Below, in pieces: positions 1 to 8,703 of a DNA stretch of 64,000 bases (position 1 is its first letter; each line of letters starts with the position of its first letter). A model generated the notes under the pieces. That model saw only the letters and a list, made by a program, of their open reading frames with translations, ran no database searches and was not told the DNA's origin. The DNA is from Pacificimonas flava. GTDB taxonomy: Bacteria > Pseudomonadota > Alphaproteobacteria > Sphingomonadales > Sphingomonadaceae. Both the position numbers and the translations under genes were made by a program. Location: the NCBI RefSeq assembly GCF_000342165.1, contig NZ_AMRV01000003.1, forward strand, positions 1 to 64,000, in the 5' to 3' direction.

Positions 1-4
1 ATGT

Positions 5-214
5 CGTCATCCCTGCGAAGGCAGGTGTCCATCCGCACCACCGGTCCCCGGCGAAACACCCCGGGCCACGGATATCCCTTCATATGGCGTCACCCCTGCG
101 AAGGCAGGGGTCCATCCGCACCACCGCTACCCGGCGAAACACCCCGGGCACCAAATCTCCCCTTCGCATGTCGTCACCCCTGCGAAGGCAGGGGTCCATC
201 CGCCGTCCGCCCCG
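5..214. repeat. Tandem 83-84 bp repeat built on a REP-type hairpin
   Basis: Three successive copies start at 5, 88 and 172, giving periods of 83 and 84 bp. The third is cut short near 214. Each begins with the hairpin CCCCTGC-GAAG-GCAGGGG (slightly degenerate in copy 1), followed by GTCCATCCGC and, in the first two copies, a block ending in CGGCGAAACACCCCGGGC. The same hairpin recurs near 3654, 3837 and 3911, so this is a dispersed REP family of the kind common between genes in alphaproteobacteria. The repeats lie beyond the secB terminator, and I see no credible gene in positions 1-302. Confidence 0.85.
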
Positions 215-231
215 TGCGAACCATTCCGGAA

Positions 232-270
232 CCCAAAGAAAAAGGGGCCGCAGCCACGCCGCGACCCCTT
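232..270 (-). terminator. Rho-independent terminator of secB
   Basis: Read on the minus strand, an AAGGGG/CCCCTT stem with a GC-rich interior (242-270) is followed by TTTTTCTTT (241-232). It lies about 30 bp beyond the secB stop codon, the expected place for an intrinsic terminator. Confidence 0.8.
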
Positions 271-302
271 CATAGCCCTGCTCCAGAAGAAGGAGCGTCG
301 GC

Positions 303-839
303 TCAGCTCGGCAGGATGATGTTCGGCGTCTCGCCGCCCTCGCCGCCGCCATCTTGGTTGCCGCCCTGCTGCTGCTGCATGCGCTGCTGCTGCTGCATGT
401 ACAGCTGCCCGAAATCGATCGGGTCGATCATCAGCGGCGGGAAGCCACCGTCGCGCACGGCATCGGCGAAGACGCGGCGGGCATAGGGGAAAAGCAGGCG
501 CGGCGCCTCCACGATCAGGAATAGGTTCAGATGTTCCTGCGGCACGTTCTGCAGCTGGAACAGGCCGCCATAGGCCAGCTCCACGACAAAGGCGACGTCC
601 TTGCCCTCACCCGTCGTCCCCTTGGCATTCAGGTTCAGGACGACCTCGTAGACATTGTCCTGCGGCTGCTCATTGACGCCGACATTGATGCCCAGGTCGA
701 TGGACGGCTGGCCCGCCCCCTGCTGCAGGGAGCCCGGCGCACGCGGATTCTCGAAGCTGAGATCCTTCGTGTACTGCGCCAGGATATTGATCGCGATCGG
801 GGCCTGATCGGCGCCGGGCTGCGGCTGTTCGTCGGCCAT
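303..839 (-). CDS. secB: Protein-export chaperone SecB
   Basis: SecB is a cytosolic tetrameric chaperone that keeps preproteins unfolded and hands them to SecA for Sec export. The 178-residue product carries the family core: the N-terminal strand with KDLSFENP, then GVFQL-like LFQLQNVPQEHL, the LLFPYARRVFADAVRDGGFPPLMIDPIDF block and LYMQQ. The ATG at 839 is chosen because GAGGTGG lies 5 nt upstream; an in-frame GTG at 848 would overlap that site. The C-terminus is a glutamine- and glycine-rich tail (two QQQQ runs) beyond the folded core. The gene is divergent from the Tim44-like gene and ends at a clear terminator. Confidence 0.96.
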   Translation of the reverse strand: MADEQPQPGADQAPIAINILAQYTKDLSFENPRAPGSLQQGAGQPSIDLGINVGVNEQPQDNVYEVVLNLNAKGTTGEGKDVAFVVELAYGGLFQLQNVPQEHLNLFLIVEAPRLLFPYARRVFADAVRDGGFPPLMIDPIDFGQLYMQQQQRMQQQQGGNQDGGGEGGETPNIILPS

Positions 840-1091
840 GATGTCCACCTCGAATTTTGGTTTCGGAAAGATATGGCGCGGGCGCTAGCAGGGCCTTGGG
901 GGCAATGGCAAGCGGTGCGGGCGGCAGCCGCCCGGCTGCGGCGAAGGGAAACGGCACCGCCGCCCCGACTTGTGCGGGCGCAGCGAGCGCCTATGTTGGG
1001 TATTCGTTGAACCCGAAAGCGCCGCGAGGAGTTGGCATTCCTCGGGGAACTTGCCGGCTATCATTCAAACTCCCCCGCAAGGAGGCTCGTC

Positions 1092-1745
1092 TTGGTCGAA
1101 ATCGTCGTTCTCGCTTTGCTCGCAGGGTTCATCGCCCTGAGGCTGATCAGCGTGCTCGGCCGTCATGACGAATCGAGCGAGCCGCAGGCGCCGCCCCTTC
1201 CGCGCAGCGCCGCCCGCCCGGCCGCCGTGGCTGCACGCGGGGCCGAACCGGCTGCCCGCGCTCCTGTCGCCATTCCGGACGATATCAATGAAAGCGCCCG
1301 CAGGGGTCTGCAGCAGATTGCGGAGGCGGACCAGAATTTCGCGCCCGCCGAATTTCTGGAAGGGGCGACGGCGGCCTATCGCATGGTGCTGGAGGCGTTC
1401 TGGTCGGGCGACCGGGAGGCTCTGCGCGAGCTCGTCTCCGACGACATTGCCGAGGATTTCGGTGCCGCGATCGATGCGAGGGAAGCGGATGGCCTCACCT
1501 ACGAGAACAGTCTGGTGGGTGTCGAAAAGGCGGAAATCATGTCGGCGGGCCTGCGCGGCCAGATGGCCGAGGTGACGGTGCGCTTCGACGCCGATCTCGT
1601 CGCCGTCACGCGCGACGGCGACGGCAATGTCGTGGCCGGATCGGAAAGCGATGCGGTGCAGACGCACGACATCTGGACGTTCAGCCGGCATATCGGCTCC
1701 GACGATCCGGCGTGGCTGCTGATCGAGACCGACAGCGCCGGCTGA
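1092..1745 (+). CDS. Tim44/TimA-like domain protein
   Basis: The 217-residue protein has one N-terminal membrane segment (VEIVVLALLAGFIALRLISV), a proline- and alanine-rich linker, and a C-terminal Tim44-like domain from about residue 75 (FLEGATAAYRMVLEAFWSGD... to WTFSRHIGSDDPAWLLIETD). Mitochondrial Tim44 tethers import components, and the bacterial relatives are inner-membrane proteins of unsettled function. I start it at TTG 1092 because AAGGAGG ends 6 nt upstream and the hydrophobic segment follows at once; an upstream in-frame start at 1032 would ignore this site. It is divergent from secB, which suggests, without proving, a link to export. A 12-bp hairpin follows the stop. Confidence 0.85.
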   Translation: MVEIVVLALLAGFIALRLISVLGRHDESSEPQAPPLPRSAARPAAVAARGAEPAARAPVAIPDDINESARRGLQQIAEADQNFAPAEFLEGATAAYRMVLEAFWSGDREALRELVSDDIAEDFGAAIDAREADGLTYENSLVGVEKAEIMSAGLRGQMAEVTVRFDADLVAVTRDGDGNVVAGSESDAVQTHDIWTFSRHIGSDDPAWLLIETDSAG

Positions 1746-1779
1746 CGACGCCCCCTTACAGTTCAAAATTTAACATTCG

Positions 1780-1809
1780 CGCCCGCTTTCCCCGACCGGA
1801 AAGCGGGCG
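1780..1809 (+). terminator. Hairpin terminator after the Tim44-like gene
   Basis: A perfect 12-bp stem (1780-1791 with 1798-1809, six-base loop) lies 35 bp after the stop at 1745. It is followed by TAGTCTTCTCC, so the U-tract is weak. It probably separates the Tim44-like transcript from the nnrU-like gene. Confidence 0.6.
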
Positions 1810-1876
1810 TAGTCTTCTCCGGGCTGGACGTTCCGCTGTGGAAAGCGCGCCGGCTGTTCCTTGGGGGAGGACGCGA

Positions 1877-2533
1877 ATGGTTTCACTGACCGCCGCCATG
1901 GCGCTCTTCGTGGGCACGCATTTCCTGATGAGCCATCCGCTGCGCGGCCCCATGGTGGGGGCTCTGGGGGAGAAGGGATTTCTCGGCGTCTATTCGCTCA
2001 TCTCGCTCGCCCTCATCGCCTGGGCTGGGTTCGCCTATTGGGCCGCCGACGGCGTGCAGTTCTGGTATGCGTCGACCTGGGCTGTCGCGGCGGGCCATGT
2101 GCTCATGATCCTCGCCAGCATCCTGTTCGTCGGTTCCGTGATCGCGCCGAATCCGGCGCTGGTCGGCGCGGGCGGCCTGCTTGCGGGGATGGACGAACCG
2201 CGCGGCGTCATGCGCATCACGCGCCATCCCATGATGTGGAGCTTCGCTCTGTGGGCCTTGGTTCACATCGCGCTTGCCGGACGTGCCGACACGCTGGTTT
2301 TCGCTGGCGGCATCGCGTTTCTCGCGCTTGCCGGTTCGGCCGGGCAGGACGCCAGGAAGCGCCGCCAATTGGGCGAGGCGTGGGCCGCCTACGCTGGCAA
2401 AACCAGCTATTGGCCGCGGCCGGCCTGGCCGGGCATTCTGCCGGTCGTTCTGGGGGCCGCCTTCTATGCGGCACTCGTCTGGCTGCATCCGCTGTTGATC
2501 GGCCGGACCACACGGCTTTGGGAGGTGTTCTGA
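1877..2533 (+). CDS. NnrU-family integral membrane protein
   Basis: The 218-residue protein is almost wholly hydrophobic, with about six membrane segments. It carries the NnrU-family signatures GTHFLMSHP near the N-terminus and MRITRHPMMWSFALWALVHI mid-protein. NnrU was named from denitrification clusters, but most family members lie outside them and the biochemical role is unknown; relatives include the carotenoid isomerase Z-ISO. The ATG at 1877 has GGGGGAGG 6 nt upstream. The stop overlaps the start of the next gene by one base (TGATG), so the two are probably translated together. No nitrogen-oxide genes are nearby. Confidence 0.85.
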   Translation: MVSLTAAMALFVGTHFLMSHPLRGPMVGALGEKGFLGVYSLISLALIAWAGFAYWAADGVQFWYASTWAVAAGHVLMILASILFVGSVIAPNPALVGAGGLLAGMDEPRGVMRITRHPMMWSFALWALVHIALAGRADTLVFAGGIAFLALAGSAGQDARKRRQLGEAWAAYAGKTSYWPRPAWPGILPVVLGAAFYAALVWLHPLLIGRTTRLWEVF

Positions 2534-3321
2534 TGGAGTTTTCGAAGAAGACGGTCTGGGTCACGGGCGCATCCAGCGGCATTGGCCGCGCGCTCGCCGC
2601 GAGCTTTTCCGGGGAGGGGGCGCATGTCATCCTGTCCGGTCGCCGCGAAGATGCATTGCAGGACGCCGCGTCCGGCTGCCCGGGTGAAACGATGCTGCTG
2701 CCGTTCGAGGCGACGGATTATGACGCCCTGCCCGATATCGTTGAGCGCGCAACGAGCTGGAGGGGCGGCGTCGACATTCTCGTCAACAATGCCGGGATCT
2801 CGCAGCGCTCGCTGGCGATCGACACGGATTTCGAGGTCTACCGCCGCTTGATGGAGGTGGATTTCTTCGCGCCGCTGCGCCTCACCCAGCTTCTGCTGCC
2901 GCATTTTCTGGACAGGGGCGCGGGAACGCTGGTGCAGGTCTCCAGCCTGGCCGGCAAGATCGGCGTCCCGATGCGCACCGGCTACTGCGCCGCCAAACAT
3001 GCGCTGATGGGCTATTCCGACGCGCTGCGCGCAGAGAATGCCCGCCGCGGGCTGACGGTGCTGACGGTCACGCCCGGCTTCGTGCAGACGGAGATCGCCG
3101 CGAACGCGCTGAACGGCACCGGTCAGCGCTACGGCCCCAATGACGATCCCGTCAATCACGGCATCACCCCCGGCGAGGCTGCGGGCCAGATTCTCGGCGC
3201 CCTGCGCAAGGGGCAGCGCGAAATCACCGTCGGCAGCCCCCAGGAAAAGGCCAACGCCGTCATGGCGCGCCTGCTGCCCGGCGTCACCATGGACCGTATG
3301 GCCGAGCGGACGGGCGCCTAG
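2533..3321 (+). CDS. Short-chain dehydrogenase/reductase (SDR)
   Basis: A 262-residue classical SDR, an NAD(P)-dependent oxidoreductase with one Rossmann domain. The cofactor motif TGASSGIG is at residues 11-18, NNAG at 85-88, the catalytic serine at 137/138, and the Y-x-x-x-K pair at Tyr151 and Lys155 (YCAAK). The residues after the first strand (SGRRED) suggest NADP preference, which is an inference. The substrate cannot be told from sequence. The start overlaps the NnrU-family stop by one base and has GGAGG just upstream. The gene is followed by a 650-bp repeat-rich stretch. Confidence 0.9.
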   Translation: MEFSKKTVWVTGASSGIGRALAASFSGEGAHVILSGRREDALQDAASGCPGETMLLPFEATDYDALPDIVERATSWRGGVDILVNNAGISQRSLAIDTDFEVYRRLMEVDFFAPLRLTQLLLPHFLDRGAGTLVQVSSLAGKIGVPMRTGYCAAKHALMGYSDALRAENARRGLTVLTVTPGFVQTEIAANALNGTGQRYGPNDDPVNHGITPGEAAGQILGALRKGQREITVGSPQEKANAVMARLLPGVTMDRMAERTGA

Positions 3322-3471
3322 CGGAGGTGAAGGGGCGGTAGGGGATCAGAGCGGCTCATCCCTGCGTAGCGGGATCACGCATCAGAGGACCCGAAACATT
3401 GAGGCGCAGGCCGGCCCTGCGCCCCACGCCCTCAACGTCTTTGAAGCACTCCCCTCCACCGTCGCCCCCAA

Positions 3472-3840
3472 ACGAAGGCAGGCCTCCCCCGCACACTCTC
3501 CGCTCTCGAATGACTCAGCCCGCGAACGCCGCCAGCCGTTCCAGACACCACGCCGGCCCGCGAAGGCGGGTGCCGCCGCACACTCACCACCCGCGAACCG
3601 ACACTCAGCTCGCCGAACGCCCCCGTCCGTTCCGCACCCCTCATCGTCGCCCTGCGAAGGCAGGGCCGCCGCACACTCTCAGCCCACGAACCGACACTCG
3701 GCCCGCCGAACACCGCTAACCGCTCCGCACACCACCACCGGCCCGCGAAGGCGAGTGCCGCCGCACACTCTCCACCCGAGAACCGACACTCAGCCCGCCG
3801 AACGCTGCTAGCTATTCCGCACGCACCACCGTCGCCCCTG
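3472..3840. repeat. Degenerate tandem repeat, about four units of 88-95 bp
   Basis: Units begin with a GCGAAGGC-like core at 3472, 3560, 3654, 3745 and 3840 (the last partial), giving periods of 88, 94, 91 and 95 bp. Each carries GCCGCCGCACACTC or a variant, then CGAACCGACACTCAGC, CGCCGAAC and TTCCGCAC. The unit lengths vary, and the whole unit is repeated rather than short repeats with unique spacers. Confidence 0.8.
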
Positions 3841-3931
3841 CGAAGGCAGGGGCCCATCGCCTGGAGTTTGCGCGCGCAGGCCAAGGCTCTCGCGCCTCGC
3901 GCTTCTGGGCCCCTGCCTTCGCAGGGGCGAC
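3831..3931. repeat. Pair of REP hairpins in inverted orientation
   Basis: A 26-bp sequence at 3831-3856 is matched exactly, in inverse orientation, at 3906-3931, with a 49-bp spacer. Each arm contains the CCCCTGC-GAAG-GCAGGGG hairpin, so either arm can fold alone or the two can pair as one long cruciform. This is the arrangement of bacterial interspersed mosaic elements (paired REPs). Confidence 0.85.
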
Positions 3932-3979
3932 GATGCGTGGCCAAGGACCGGGCGGCGAAAAGGCTGACGCCCCCCGGCT

Positions 3980-4978
3980 CTAGCCCCGCACCATCTTCAG
4001 CATGGCCGGGTTGGAATAGCGCTCGCCAGCGGTGCCGCCGACCGGCGCCGCCGCATCCAGCGCGCGCAAATCCTCCTTGCTGAGGGCGAGGTCGGCCGCG
4101 CCGGCATTCTCCTCCAGGCGGGAGCGTTTCTTCGTGCCGGGTATGGGAATGATATTGTCCGCCTGCGCCAGCAGCCAGGCCAGCGCCACCTGCGCCGCCG
4201 TGGCCTCGTGCCGCGCGGCCACGGTCTTCACGGCATCCACCAGCCGCATATTGGCATCGAAGTTCTCGCCCTGATAGCGGGGATCGTTTCGGCGGTAGTC
4301 GCCCTCCTCATAATCCTCCGCCCGTTTGACCGCCCCGGTCAGGAAACCGCGCCCCAGCGGCGAATAGGGCACGAAGGCGATGCCATTGTCGCGGCAGAAG
4401 GGCAGGATGTCCGCCTCCACGCCGCGCTCCCATAGCGAATATTCCGACTGCACGGCATCCACCCGGCCGGCCTTGGCCGCACGCGCCAGCGTCTCCGGCC
4501 CCGGCTCCGACAAGCCGATGAAGCGGATTTTTCCCGTTCGCCGCAACACCTCCAGCGTCTCCATCACCTCCTCGATGGGGACGGCGGGATCGACGCGGTG
4601 CTGATAGAACAGGTCGATGCGGTCGGTGCCGAGCCGGCGCAGGCTGGCCTCGCACACCTCCTGAATATGCGCGGGCCGGCTGTCGAGGCCGCTGACCTTC
4701 CCCTCCTCGATGCGAAAGCCGAACTTGGTGGCGATGAACGCCTCCTCGCGCCGGTCCCTGATCGTCTCGCCGACGAACTCCTCGTTCAGAAACGGACCGT
4801 AGACCTCGGCGGTGTCGAGAAAGTCGATGCCCATGTCGAGCGCGCGGTGCAGAACGCGCCGCGCCTCCTCGAAATCGACGTCGCCATACATGGCGCGCAT
4901 GCCGCCAACGCCGGCAAAGCCCATGCAGCCGAGGCCGATGGCCGAAACGTCAGTCGTGCCGAGGGATCGCCGTTTCAT
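3980..4978 (-). CDS. Aldo/keto reductase
   Basis: A 332-residue NADPH-dependent (beta/alpha)8-barrel oxidoreductase. The catalytic tetrad is visible as Asp55 and Tyr60 (LDTAEVYG), Lys85 (ATKFGF) and His127 (YQHRVD). The cofactor-binding end has PIPGTKKRSRLEEN. It resembles the YajO/AKR13-like group acting on small aldehydes and ketones; the true substrate is unknown. The ATG at 4978 fits GGAGG 9 nt upstream better than the in-frame ATG at 4987, which directly follows that site. The gene starts inside the last codons of the AGCS symporter gene (29-bp overlap), so the two are probably co-transcribed. Confidence 0.92.
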   Translation of the reverse strand: MKRRSLGTTDVSAIGLGCMGFAGVGGMRAMYGDVDFEEARRVLHRALDMGIDFLDTAEVYGPFLNEEFVGETIRDRREEAFIATKFGFRIEEGKVSGLDSRPAHIQEVCEASLRRLGTDRIDLFYQHRVDPAVPIEEVMETLEVLRRTGKIRFIGLSEPGPETLARAAKAGRVDAVQSEYSLWERGVEADILPFCRDNGIAFVPYSPLGRGFLTGAVKRAEDYEEGDYRRNDPRYQGENFDANMRLVDAVKTVAARHEATAAQVALAWLLAQADNIIPIPGTKKRSRLEENAGAADLALSKEDLRALDAAAPVGGTAGERYSNPAMLKMVRG

Positions 4979-6398
4979 CGTCCACATCCTCCATATCCTC
5001 GCCGTAAATCCGTCCGGCCTTCACGTCCTTCAAAAACCCGTTCACCTCTCGCCGCACGATCGGCGCCAGCAGGAAACAGCCGATGACGTTCGGCAGCACC
5101 ATCAGGAAGAACAGGCTGTCGATCAGGTCGACCACCGCATCCGCCGCCAGAATGGAGCCGAGCGGCATCATCAGGCAATAGACGATCTTCGCGGCCCAGT
5201 CCCGGCGCGGTCCATGGCCGAACAGATAGCCCCAGGCGCTCATGAAATAATAGCCCCAGGCGATCAGCGTCGAATAGGCGAACAGGACGACGGCCACGAG
5301 CAGGATATAGGGGAACCAGTCCACGACGCTGGCGAAGGCGGCGCTGGTCATGGCGATATCCTCGTATCCCTCGGTATAGACGCCGGTGACGACGATCATC
5401 AGCGCCGTCGACATGCACACGATCATCGTGTCCAGCATGGGCTCTAGGAGCGCCACCATCCCCTCGGACGCGGGGTGGTGGGTCTTTGCCGCGCTGTGCG
5501 CGATGACCGCGGTGCCGACCCCCGCCTCGGAAGAGAAGACCGCGCGGCGCATACCGACGACGAACGTGCCGACGATGCCGCCGGCCAATGCATCCTGGCT
5601 GAAGGCGCTGGTGACGATGGTCGCAAAGGCCGCCGGAACCTCCGCCGCATTGCCGACCAGAATGACCAGCACCGCGCCGATGTAGAGCGCGCACATGAAG
5701 GGCACGATCCGCCCGGTGACGCGCGCGATCGCCTTGACGCCGCCGATGATGACGACGCCGATCATGATGGTCAGGACGAAGCCGTAGATCAGCCCTGTCG
5801 TGGGGTTCGTCTCGAACCCGCCAACATCGGCGATCTGGCTGAAGCTCTGGTTGACCTGGATCAGCGGAATGGCCCCGCCCAGCGCGAAGATGGCGTAGAA
5901 CACGCCCAGCCGGCGGCCGGATTTCGGCCAGCCGCGCGCGGCCAGACCGTTTTTCAGCATGTACATCGGCCCGCCGCGAACCTCGCCCTCGGACGTGATC
6001 TCGCGGTATTTCAGGCCCAGCGTCACCTCCGTCGCCTTCAGCGCCATGGCGAAGAAGCCGATGACGAACATCCAGAACGCCGCGCCCGGACCGCCCGTGG
6101 CGATGGCGATGGCGACACCTGCGATATTGCCCAGCCCGATCGTGCCGGACAGCGCCGTCGACAGCGCCTGGAACTGGCTGACCGCGCCGGGGGCGGTCGG
6201 ATCGTCATGCTTTCCGCCCAGCAGCTTCAGCCCGATGGGGATCCCCCGCAGCTGCGGCACGCCCAGCCAGAAGGTGAAGAAAACCATTGCAAAGGCCAGG
6301 AACAGGACAATCACCTCGATCTCGGTGCCGAGCAGCGTCACCTTGGAAAAGACGCCGGCGCTCAGCGCCCCGATCCAGCGCGTCAGGGTTTCGACCAA
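4950..6398 (-). CDS. Sodium:alanine symporter (AGCS family)
   Basis: A 482-residue polytopic inner-membrane carrier that takes up alanine, glycine or a related amino acid with Na+ (or H+). Family signatures include FQALSTALSGTIGLGNIAGV near residues 73-92, GGPGAAFWM, the GGPMYM block and FSSEAGVGTAVIAHSAAKT. About ten membrane segments can be drawn. I start at TTG 6398 (LVETLTRWIGALS), which has AGAGAGGA 7 nt upstream. The open frame continues to 7496, but that extension is antisense to glmM and has no family similarity. The gene is divergent from glmM, and its 3' end overlaps the aldo/keto reductase start. Confidence 0.9.
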   Translation of the reverse strand: MVETLTRWIGALSAGVFSKVTLLGTEIEVIVLFLAFAMVFFTFWLGVPQLRGIPIGLKLLGGKHDDPTAPGAVSQFQALSTALSGTIGLGNIAGVAIAIATGGPGAAFWMFVIGFFAMALKATEVTLGLKYREITSEGEVRGGPMYMLKNGLAARGWPKSGRRLGVFYAIFALGGAIPLIQVNQSFSQIADVGGFETNPTTGLIYGFVLTIMIGVVIIGGVKAIARVTGRIVPFMCALYIGAVLVILVGNAAEVPAAFATIVTSAFSQDALAGGIVGTFVVGMRRAVFSSEAGVGTAVIAHSAAKTHHPASEGMVALLEPMLDTMIVCMSTALMIVVTGVYTEGYEDIAMTSAAFASVVDWFPYILLVAVVLFAYSTLIAWGYYFMSAWGYLFGHGPRRDWAAKIVYCLMMPLGSILAADAVVDLIDSLFFLMVLPNVIGCFLLAPIVRREVNGFLKDVKAGRIYGEDMEDVDDETAIPRHD

Positions 6399-6509
6399 TC
6401 CAAAATCCTCTCTCTGTTGCCGGAACCCGTCCCCCGGCCCTAAACGAAGGCCTGAGTCGTAACGGGCCGTGCCGGGAATTGCACGGACAAGCGTTTGAAG
6501 GGGGCATGG

Positions 6510-7847
6510 ATGGGCAGATATTTCGGCACGGACGGCATTCGCGGACTGACGAATGCCGCGCCCATGACGGCGGAAATGGCGATGAAGGTGGGCCAGGCGG
6601 CGGGCCGCAAGTTCCTGCGCGGCGCGCACAAGCACCGCGTCGTCGTCGGCAAGGATACGCGCCTTTCCGGCTATATGATGGAATCCGCGCTGATCGCGGG
6701 CTTCACCAGCGTCGGCATGGACGTCGTCATGGTGGGGCCGGTGCCGACTCCCGCCGTCGCCATGCTGACCCGTTCCATGCGCGCGGACCTCGGCGTCATG
6801 ATCTCCGCCAGCCACAATCCCTATCACGACAACGGCATCAAGCTGTTCGGCCCCGATGGCTTCAAGCTGTCCGATGAGGACGAGGCGGAGATCGAGCGTT
6901 TCCTGGAGGAACCGCCCGCCTATGCCGAACCGCGCGACATCGGCCGGTCCCGCAAGTTCGAGGATGCGCGCGGCCGCTATATCCACGATGCGAAGATGAG
7001 CTTTCCCAGCCATCTGCGTCTCGACGACCTCAGCATCGTCGTCGATTGCGCGAACGGCGCGGCCTATAATGTGGCGCCCTCCGCCCTGTGGGAACTGGGC
7101 GCCAGCGTGACGACACTTGGCGTCGATCCGAACGGCTTCAACATCAATGACGAGGTCGGGTCCACCGCCCCCGCCGCGCTGCAGCAAAAGGTGCGCGCGA
7201 TCGGCGCAGATATCGGCATCGCACTCGACGGCGATGCCGACCGGCTGATCGTCGTGGACGAGAAGGGCAGCATCGTCGACGGCGACCAGCTGATGGCGCT
7301 GGTGACGTCCGACTGGGCGAAGCGGGACCTGCTGCGCGGCGGCGGCCTCGTTGCGACGGTGATGTCGAACCTGGGGCTGGAACGCTTCCTGGAATCGCAG
7401 CATCTTAGGCTGGAGCGCACGAAGGTGGGCGACCGCTACGTGCTCGAGGCCATGCGGCAGAAGGGGTACAATGTCGGCGGCGAACAGTCGGGGCACATGA
7501 TCCTGACCGACTATGCCACGACCGGCGACGGCCTGGTCGCCGCACTACAGGTGCTGGCGTGCCTGGTCGCATCCGGCAGGCCGGCATCCGAGGTTCTGAA
7601 CCTGTTCGAGCCGCTGCCCCAGCTCCTCAAGAACGTCCGCTATTCGCCCGGATCCGCGCCGCTTGAGGAGAGCCGCGTACAGCAGGCCATCGCCGATGCC
7701 GAAACGCGCCTCGGCAATAGCGGCCGGGTGCTGATCCGCAAAAGCGGCACGGAACCGCTGATCCGTGTCATGGCGGAGGGCGAGGACCCCGCGCTCGTCG
7801 AAAATCTCGTCGACAATATCTGCGAGGCCGTGAAGCAGGCCGCGTGA
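6510..7847 (+). CDS. glmM: Phosphoglucosamine mutase
   Basis: GlmM converts glucosamine-6-phosphate to glucosamine-1-phosphate on the way to UDP-GlcNAc for peptidoglycan and LPS. The 445-residue product has the usual length and all hallmarks: [12 protein letters not shown] at the N-terminus, the phosphoserine loop ISASHNP with catalytic Ser101, the Mg-binding loop DGDADR at 240-245, the sugar-recognition GGEQSGH and the phosphate-binding [12 protein letters not shown]. The ATG at 6510 is preceded by GAAGGGGG; the in-frame TTG at 6495 would add five unconserved residues. The stop overlaps the thiD start by 4 nt (GTGA). Confidence 0.97.
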   Translation: MGRYFGTDGIRGLTNAAPMTAEMAMKVGQAAGRKFLRGAHKHRVVVGKDTRLSGYMMESALIAGFTSVGMDVVMVGPVPTPAVAMLTRSMRADLGVMISASHNPYHDNGIKLFGPDGFKLSDEDEAEIERFLEEPPAYAEPRDIGRSRKFEDARGRYIHDAKMSFPSHLRLDDLSIVVDCANGAAYNVAPSALWELGASVTTLGVDPNGFNINDEVGSTAPAALQQKVRAIGADIGIALDGDADRLIVVDEKGSIVDGDQLMALVTSDWAKRDLLRGGGLVATVMSNLGLERFLESQHLRLERTKVGDRYVLEAMRQKGYNVGGEQSGHMILTDYATTGDGLVAALQVLACLVASGRPASEVLNLFEPLPQLLKNVRYSPGSAPLEESRVQQAIADAETRLGNSGRVLIRKSGTEPLIRVMAEGEDPALVENLVDNICEAVKQAA

Positions 7848-8692
7848 CCGTTTCGTCCGCACCCCCCACCCCGCCGGCGCGCGTGCTGATCGTCGCCGGC
7901 TCCGACAGTTCGGGCGGCGCCGGCATTCAGGCTGATATCAAGACGGTCACCATGCTGGGCGGCTATGCGATGACCGCGATCACCGCTCTCACGGCGCAGA
8001 ACACGCTGGGTGTGACGGCGGTCGAAACCATGTCCGCGGACATGGTGGCGGATCAGATCCGCGCCTGTCTGGACGATATCGGCGCCGATGCGGTGAAGAC
8101 CGGCATGATCGGATCGGCCGCGCAGATCAGGGTGCTCGCGGCGGCGCTCGACGCCTACGCGGACCGCCATGGCGCCGCCCTTCCCCTGATCGTCGATCCC
8201 GTCATGATCGCGACGAGCGGCGCGGCGCTGATGCAGGAGGAGACATTGGCTGCGCTGACAGGCACGCTCCTCCCCCGCGCGGCGGTGGTCACGCCGAACG
8301 CCCCTGAACTGGCGCGGCTGACCGGCATGGCCGCCGACAGCGAGGAGGATGTCGCCGCCGCGGCGCGCGCGCTGTCCGAACGCCATGGCATCGCGGTGCT
8401 GGCAAAGGGCGGGCATCTGCCGGGGCCGGAGGTCGTCGATCTGTTGGTGCAGCCGGGCGCCGACCTATGCCGCTGGGCCGCGCCGCGCCTGCCGGGCGGG
8501 GAATTTCATGGCACTGGATGCACGCTCGCCAGCGGCGTCGCGGCGGGCCTTGCGGCCGGCCTGCCCCTCGCCGCCGCGTCGGCGCGGGCGCGGGCGTTCG
8601 TTCGGGCGGCCATCGCTGCGGCGCCGGGCCTGGGCGGCGGTTCGACGCCGCTTGCGCACGAGGCTGTCGACCTGTCCGCGCTGCAGGGGTAA
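7844..8692 (+). CDS. thiD: Hydroxymethylpyrimidine (phosphate) kinase
   Basis: ThiD phosphorylates HMP and then HMP-phosphate to the pyrophosphate used in thiamine synthesis. The 282-residue ribokinase-fold protein shows [21 protein letters not shown] near residue 14, the VKTGMIGS motif, the [10 protein letters not shown] loop, TPNAPE, and the ATP/anion-hole motif [13 protein letters not shown] with its catalytic cysteine. The start is GTG 7844, overlapping the glmM stop as GTGA. No other thiamine genes lie nearby, so it seems to ride in the glmM operon. RnhB follows 11 bp later. Confidence 0.95.
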   Translation: MTVSSAPPTPPARVLIVAGSDSSGGAGIQADIKTVTMLGGYAMTAITALTAQNTLGVTAVETMSADMVADQIRACLDDIGADAVKTGMIGSAAQIRVLAAALDAYADRHGAALPLIVDPVMIATSGAALMQEETLAALTGTLLPRAAVVTPNAPELARLTGMAADSEEDVAAAARALSERHGIAVLAKGGHLPGPEVVDLLVQPGADLCRWAAPRLPGGEFHGTGCTLASGVAAGLAAGLPLAAASARARAFVRAAIAAAPGLGGGSTPLAHEAVDLSALQG

Positions 8693-8703
8693 AGCAGCGT
8701 CCC

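Larger units (their letters stand above)
3322..3979. other. Gene-less, repeat-rich intergenic region
   Basis: These 658 bases lie between the SDR gene and the aldo/keto reductase, which end toward each other. The interval holds a degenerate tandem repeat (3472-3840) and a paired REP hairpin (3831-3931). Open frames exist on both strands, but their reading shifts from one repeat unit to the next, as expected of non-coding repeats. Confidence 0.8.

Noticed and set aside
5-214. Possible CRISPR array
   Set aside because: The repeated unit is the full 83-84 bp block with no unique spacers, and no cas gene is in the window.
3472-3840. Possible CRISPR array or coding repeat gene
   Set aside because: Unit lengths vary from 88 to 95 bp, the units share sequence over their whole length, and the reading frame shifts from unit to unit on both strands.
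4950-7496. An 848-residue fusion of an unknown domain with the AGCS symporter
   Set aside because: The extra N-terminal half is the antisense of glmM and has low-complexity His/Asp/Arg-rich content. The symporter has its own start at 6398 with a ribosome site.
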